A stretch of 23,213 bases of DNA from a virus: positions 1 to 23,213 of the IMG/VR virus record IMGVR_UViG_3300020428_000089. One strand, written 5' to 3'. The translations under genes were made by a program, and so were the position numbers. The notes under the pieces were generated by a model, which did no database searches, was not told where the DNA came from, and was given only the letters and a program-made list of their open reading frames with translations. This document shows, in pieces, positions 20,540 to 23,213 of the stretch; position 1 is the first letter of the stretch, and the number at the start of each line of letters is the position of its first letter.

Positions 20540-21793
20540 TTATTTATCCCAAGCCTTAGCGGCAGTAAAATTGTTATAACTGAACTCCATTCTGTCAACT
20601 AATTTAACAGCAGTAGTTCCGTCCCTATCGACAGCAACATATCCTTCTTCGTTACTGACCTTGTAACCATCCTTAGTTCTAACGAATATTTTTGCAAGTT
20701 GTTTTACTGAATTAAGTTTTGTAACGATTAATTGTTTTGCTTCTACCAATGAACTCATGAACTCTACAAGATTCAATATTAGAGAATCTTGTTTCAATAG
20801 TTGTGCGACAACCTCATCTCTAATTTGTTCTTTTTGTTTTTTCGCCTTGTCTGTTTTAAGTTTTGCAATAACCTTATCATCAAAGTATCCTTTTACATAC
20901 ATTGAATATGGTGTTTTCTTTACAGCAGATACGTTAAATTTTTCTCCTCTTTTTACATATTGATTTAAATATGTTTTAAAAGATGCCCCCACTAAACCTT
21001 TAGTTAATGTGTTATTCTGTAAATCAAGAAATTTCTTTAATTCTGATGATTTGATTTTTTGAAATGTTTTCCCTGTGGAAGATAGTATTTTTGTAACTTT
21101 CTCTGTTTCAGCTAATGTAAACTTTGCCTTTCCAGAAACATCTTTATATGATGCATCATCCATCCAGATACTTGATGTGGTTTTCAATTTACTAGTATCA
21201 GCACCAAACTTTGCAGTCATGTCTTGCAGTGTTGGGCCTCCTTCATATGTGGTATGCCAAACAACTCCTAGTTTTGCCTTAGAAACTATCTTACCCAAAC
21301 CGCTATTAACAGGGATAGCATAAACAAGAGTATTAGGCTGAAAAGTGTAATATGATATCCCATCAATATCTTTTTTCGATATATCATCTGTGAACATGAG
21401 GTCTCCTTGGAGAACTCCTTTGATTCCAAGTTTTGGGATTTCTGCGAGAGCAATTTTAAATTTTGAATTGAGTTGTCCTTTAAGTTCTGCATCTATTTCT
21501 TGATTTGTTTTATAAAATTTTGGATTTGCATTAAATACACCTTTTTTTGCGACAAAAAACTTTCCATCTTCTGGGTCAATTCCAGCAAATATTGCTGGGG
21601 CCCCATCCCATTTTACAGTCATATTAACACCAGAAGATGAACTTCCAGCAAGCATATTTCTAAGAGACCGTAAAAAGTTAATTGCAGCTCTACCGCCCGT
21701 TATTCCATAGTTTATTATTTCATCTTCAAGATGTTCTAGGTGAAGATTTTTACCACCCTTACCTTCAGTCAGGATTTCCATAAAATTTTGCAT
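20540..21793 (-). CDS. KxDG nucleotidyltransferase-like protein (DUF6267-like) with capsid-targeting leader
   Basis: A 417-residue protein of a family widespread in marine T4-like phages that I know as DUF6267. The leader MQNFMEILTEGKGG ends in L-T-E then G, a good prohead-protease-type site after residue 10. The body carries K61-W-D-G64 in VKWDGAPAIF, then FFVAKKG (79-85), IKGVLQGDLMF (124-134) and LGVVWHTTYEGG (175-186). This resembles the order of motifs I, III and IV of covalent nucleotidyltransferases (DNA/RNA ligases, capping enzymes), with K61 as the would-be AMP- or GMP-accepting lysine. Motif V is not obvious. It is translationally coupled (TAATG) to the possible nuclease gene. Activity has not been shown to my knowledge; it may be an injected ligase-like repair or modification enzyme. 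Confidence 0.8.
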   Translation of the reverse strand: MQNFMEILTEGKGGKNLHLEHLEDEIINYGITGGRAAINFLRSLRNMLAGSSSSGVNMTVKWDGAPAIFAGIDPEDGKFFVAKKGVFNANPKFYKTNQEIDAELKGQLNSKFKIALAEIPKLGIKGVLQGDLMFTDDISKKDIDGISYYTFQPNTLVYAIPVNSGLGKIVSKAKLGVVWHTTYEGGPTLQDMTAKFGADTSKLKTTSSIWMDDASYKDVSGKAKFTLAETEKVTKILSSTGKTFQKIKSSELKKFLDLQNNTLTKGLVGASFKTYLNQYVKRGEKFNVSAVKKTPYSMYVKGYFDDKVIAKLKTDKAKKQKEQIRDEVVAQLLKQDSLILNLVEFMSSLVEAKQLIVTKLNSVKQLAKIFVRTKDGYKVSNEEGYVAVDRDGTTAVKLVDRMEFSYNNFTAAKAWDK

Positions 21794-23151
21794 TAGTAAA
21801 GCTTCCCAAATGGCCCGAAAATGTTTCCTTTTTTCTGAGCGAGATACGTTAGAGATGTCAGTAAATCATTTCTATCTTTTTCTTTTAAACTATATAGTTT
21901 ACACATAAGGTCTAGTTGCATCAATTTACTATGTGCGAAATCTGGTCTTGCACTTCCATAAACTGCCATAAAATTAGTTTGAAAGTCTTTTGCCTTTATT
22001 GACGTTATAGATTCAACTTTCTTAAACTGGTAAAGAAATTCAGATGCTCTTTTTTCAAACTCTGATGCTGTTCTAGGAAATTTTTTATTATCATTATTTA
22101 ATGGTATTCCAAACTTCTTAAAAAGTGTTGCAGCCATACTCAAAGGGACTTTACCTAATCTGGCAGACGTTGCTCCCATATCAGTTCCTTCTATTTTTAA
22201 ATTGTTAAATCCAGCACTATTTTGTCTTATTTGAAATTTTACATCACCCTGTTTACCAGAAACAACAATTTTAGCATCTGAGTTTTTGAAGTTATTTTTC
22301 CCAGCCATATTAAGAGATAGTTGAGCACTTTTTAATTTGAACTGATATTCATCGTTGTCAAAAACATCCATATTTTCTAGATTTACCAATTCCCACTTCG
22401 CAGTTCTTCCAGACATCTTTTTAAGAGATATTCCTATTACTTTTTTTGCATGGAACATATCTCTAAGAATTGCATTAAATTCTTCTATTGGAGTTACATC
22501 ATCCATTACATATTTTTCTAGTTCTCTTTTTACTTTTGGGAAATCATGTACCAACCAAATATCGGCAGGATTCCAAGTATCTTTTTTTGCAATACCATAT
22601 TTGTTTTTGCAGATACCAGTAATATAGTCCATAAATCCACCATCTCTTGAATAGTGTTTATATGGGGTATTACCTACTTCTCTATATGTTGTGAGTTGTT
22701 GTTGAAAGAATGTATTTTCCCATTCTTCATTCATGTCTGGATATATCTTAATCAAATCTTCTCTATAAAGTTCATAAAACTTTTTCTGATTTGTATATCC
22801 ATTATTTTCGATTGATTTTTGTATTGCGAACAGTGATGCAAGTTCTTGTTGTTGTGTGGTCTTGCCGTCAGATGCACCACCAAGATTTGTGAACTGACTC
22901 TTATCTATCTCTGTCCACTTGTGGGTATTAAATATCCCAGCGTATTGCGAACCAACTTTCAATACCTTTTCTATATCTCTCTCATTTTTATTCTTGACAG
23001 ATTTTAGAAAAGATTTTACGACATCAGTTTGCTCAATTATTTGGAGGCGACCACCTACTTTGATTTGTTCGTTATTTTCTATTATATCTGAAACCATATT
23101 AAGATACGGTTTCTGGAAAGTGATATAAATTCCACCAGTTAAGTTTGCCAT
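21793..23151 (-). CDS. Conserved phage protein with possible PD-(D/E)XK-like nuclease core, 452 aa
   Basis: A 452-residue protein known to me from marine T4-like phages without a firm function. Three blocks line up as a restriction-endonuclease-like core: SDGKTTQQQELASLFAIQ with E103 (95-112), DTWNPADIWLV with D197 (191-201), and KKVIGISLKKMSG with S-L-K244 (236-248). A helical stretch separates D197 and K244 by about 45 residues, a usual distance. In this reading the E of ExK is replaced by serine, as in SLK variants of some type II enzymes. The C-terminal 190 residues hold no recognised motif. It has no capsid-targeting leader. It is the first gene after the promoter pair at 23173-23207, and its binding site GGGAG lies in a hairpin. 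Confidence 0.78.
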   Translation of the reverse strand: MANLTGGIYITFQKPYLNMVSDIIENNEQIKVGGRLQIIEQTDVVKSFLKSVKNKNERDIEKVLKVGSQYAGIFNTHKWTEIDKSQFTNLGGASDGKTTQQQELASLFAIQKSIENNGYTNQKKFYELYREDLIKIYPDMNEEWENTFFQQQLTTYREVGNTPYKHYSRDGGFMDYITGICKNKYGIAKKDTWNPADIWLVHDFPKVKRELEKYVMDDVTPIEEFNAILRDMFHAKKVIGISLKKMSGRTAKWELVNLENMDVFDNDEYQFKLKSAQLSLNMAGKNNFKNSDAKIVVSGKQGDVKFQIRQNSAGFNNLKIEGTDMGATSARLGKVPLSMAATLFKKFGIPLNNDNKKFPRTASEFEKRASEFLYQFKKVESITSIKAKDFQTNFMAVYGSARPDFAHSKLMQLDLMCKLYSLKEKDRNDLLTSLTYLAQKKGNIFGPFGKLY

Positions 23152-23156
23152 AGGAT

Positions 23157-23194
23157 AACTCCCTTTATTTACTATTTATATTATAAAGGGAGCT
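23157..23194 (-). promoter_or_regulatory. Hairpin that can mask the ribosome binding site of the 452-aa gene
   Basis: On the minus strand CTCCCTTTAT (23192-23183) pairs perfectly with ATAAAGGGAG (23168-23159) across a 14-base loop, and one G-U plus one A-U pair extend it in RNA. The Shine-Dalgarno GGGAG, seven bases before the ATG at 23151, lies wholly in the 3' arm, while TATAAATA lies in the loop. Read-through RNA would hide the site, whereas RNA started at the local promoters would lack the 5' arm. T4 gene e uses the same design. Confidence 0.7.
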
Positions 23195-23207
23195 ATCTAG
23201 ATGTCAA
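23173..23207 (-). promoter_or_regulatory. Perfect sigma-70 promoter adjoining a T4-type late octamer
   Basis: TTGACA (23207-23202), a 16-base spacer and TATAAT (23185-23180) match the sigma-70 hexamers at all twelve positions. TATAAATA (23180-23173) begins at the last base of the -10 box. It drives the coupled block 23151-15456. The -35 core GCTTGACA is shared with the other promoters of the window. Confidence 0.78.
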
Positions 23208-23213
23208 GCATTA

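Noticed and set aside
1-23213. Plus-strand open frames of 60-245 codons
   Set aside because: All lie opposite clear minus-strand genes, lack ribosome sites and known motifs, and read as phenylalanine-, leucine- and serine-rich antisense shadows.

Overview
The window is a segment of a strictly lytic, T4-like myovirus genome from an AT-rich, probably marine, host. This rests on gene content: a T4 rnh-type flap nuclease, a gp61-type primase, a phage class I ribonucleotide reductase (RNR), ThyX, a RuvC-like resolvase, and several protein families I know mainly from cyanophages, pelagiphages and related marine T4-like phages. It also rests on the T4-type late promoter octamer TATAAATA in front of two genes. 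Every supported gene lies on the minus strand. Gaps are short and most junctions are ATGA, TAATG or few-base overlaps. I saw no tRNA, CRISPR array, insertion sequence or integrase, and the longest stretch without a gene is about 230 bases (8747-8979).

In transcription order (right to left), 23207-15456 is a tightly coupled block opened by a double promoter and a hairpin that can hide the ribosome binding site. It encodes a possible PD-(D/E)XK-like nuclease, a KxDG nucleotidyltransferase-like protein, a thermonuclease, several small proteins, a mosaic 473-residue protein, a coiled-coil protein and a nucleotidyltransferase with a possible RNase-like tail. Four of these proteins begin with a short leader resembling the T4 capsid-targeting sequence that is removed by the prohead protease. 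I therefore read the block as mainly internal head proteins, packaged and probably injected with the DNA. A 960-residue modular protein (12545-15427), a small SAP/HeH-type protein and two conserved proteins of unknown role follow.

11091-9580 looks like a lysis or envelope section: an inner-membrane coiled-coil protein overlapping a lipoprotein (a spanin-like pair) and two small single-pass membrane proteins. No endolysin is visible.

9554-1 is the early/middle part: two small unknown genes, a structured intergenic region with a strong terminator, then primase, nrdA, a glutaredoxin-nrdB fusion, a zinc ribbon, a RuvC-like resolvase, a conserved unknown, an OB-fold-like protein, rnh, a DUF6433-like protein, three tiny overlapping genes (two of them under 60 residues), thyX, an SH3-barrel-like protein and the start of one more gene that runs off the left edge. 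Together these supply dNTPs and dTMP and process replication and recombination intermediates. Five transcription starts share a (G)CTTGAC(A/T) -35 box with a 16-17 bp spacer, which suggests host sigma-70-type promoters; two of them are close to or overlap a late promoter octamer.
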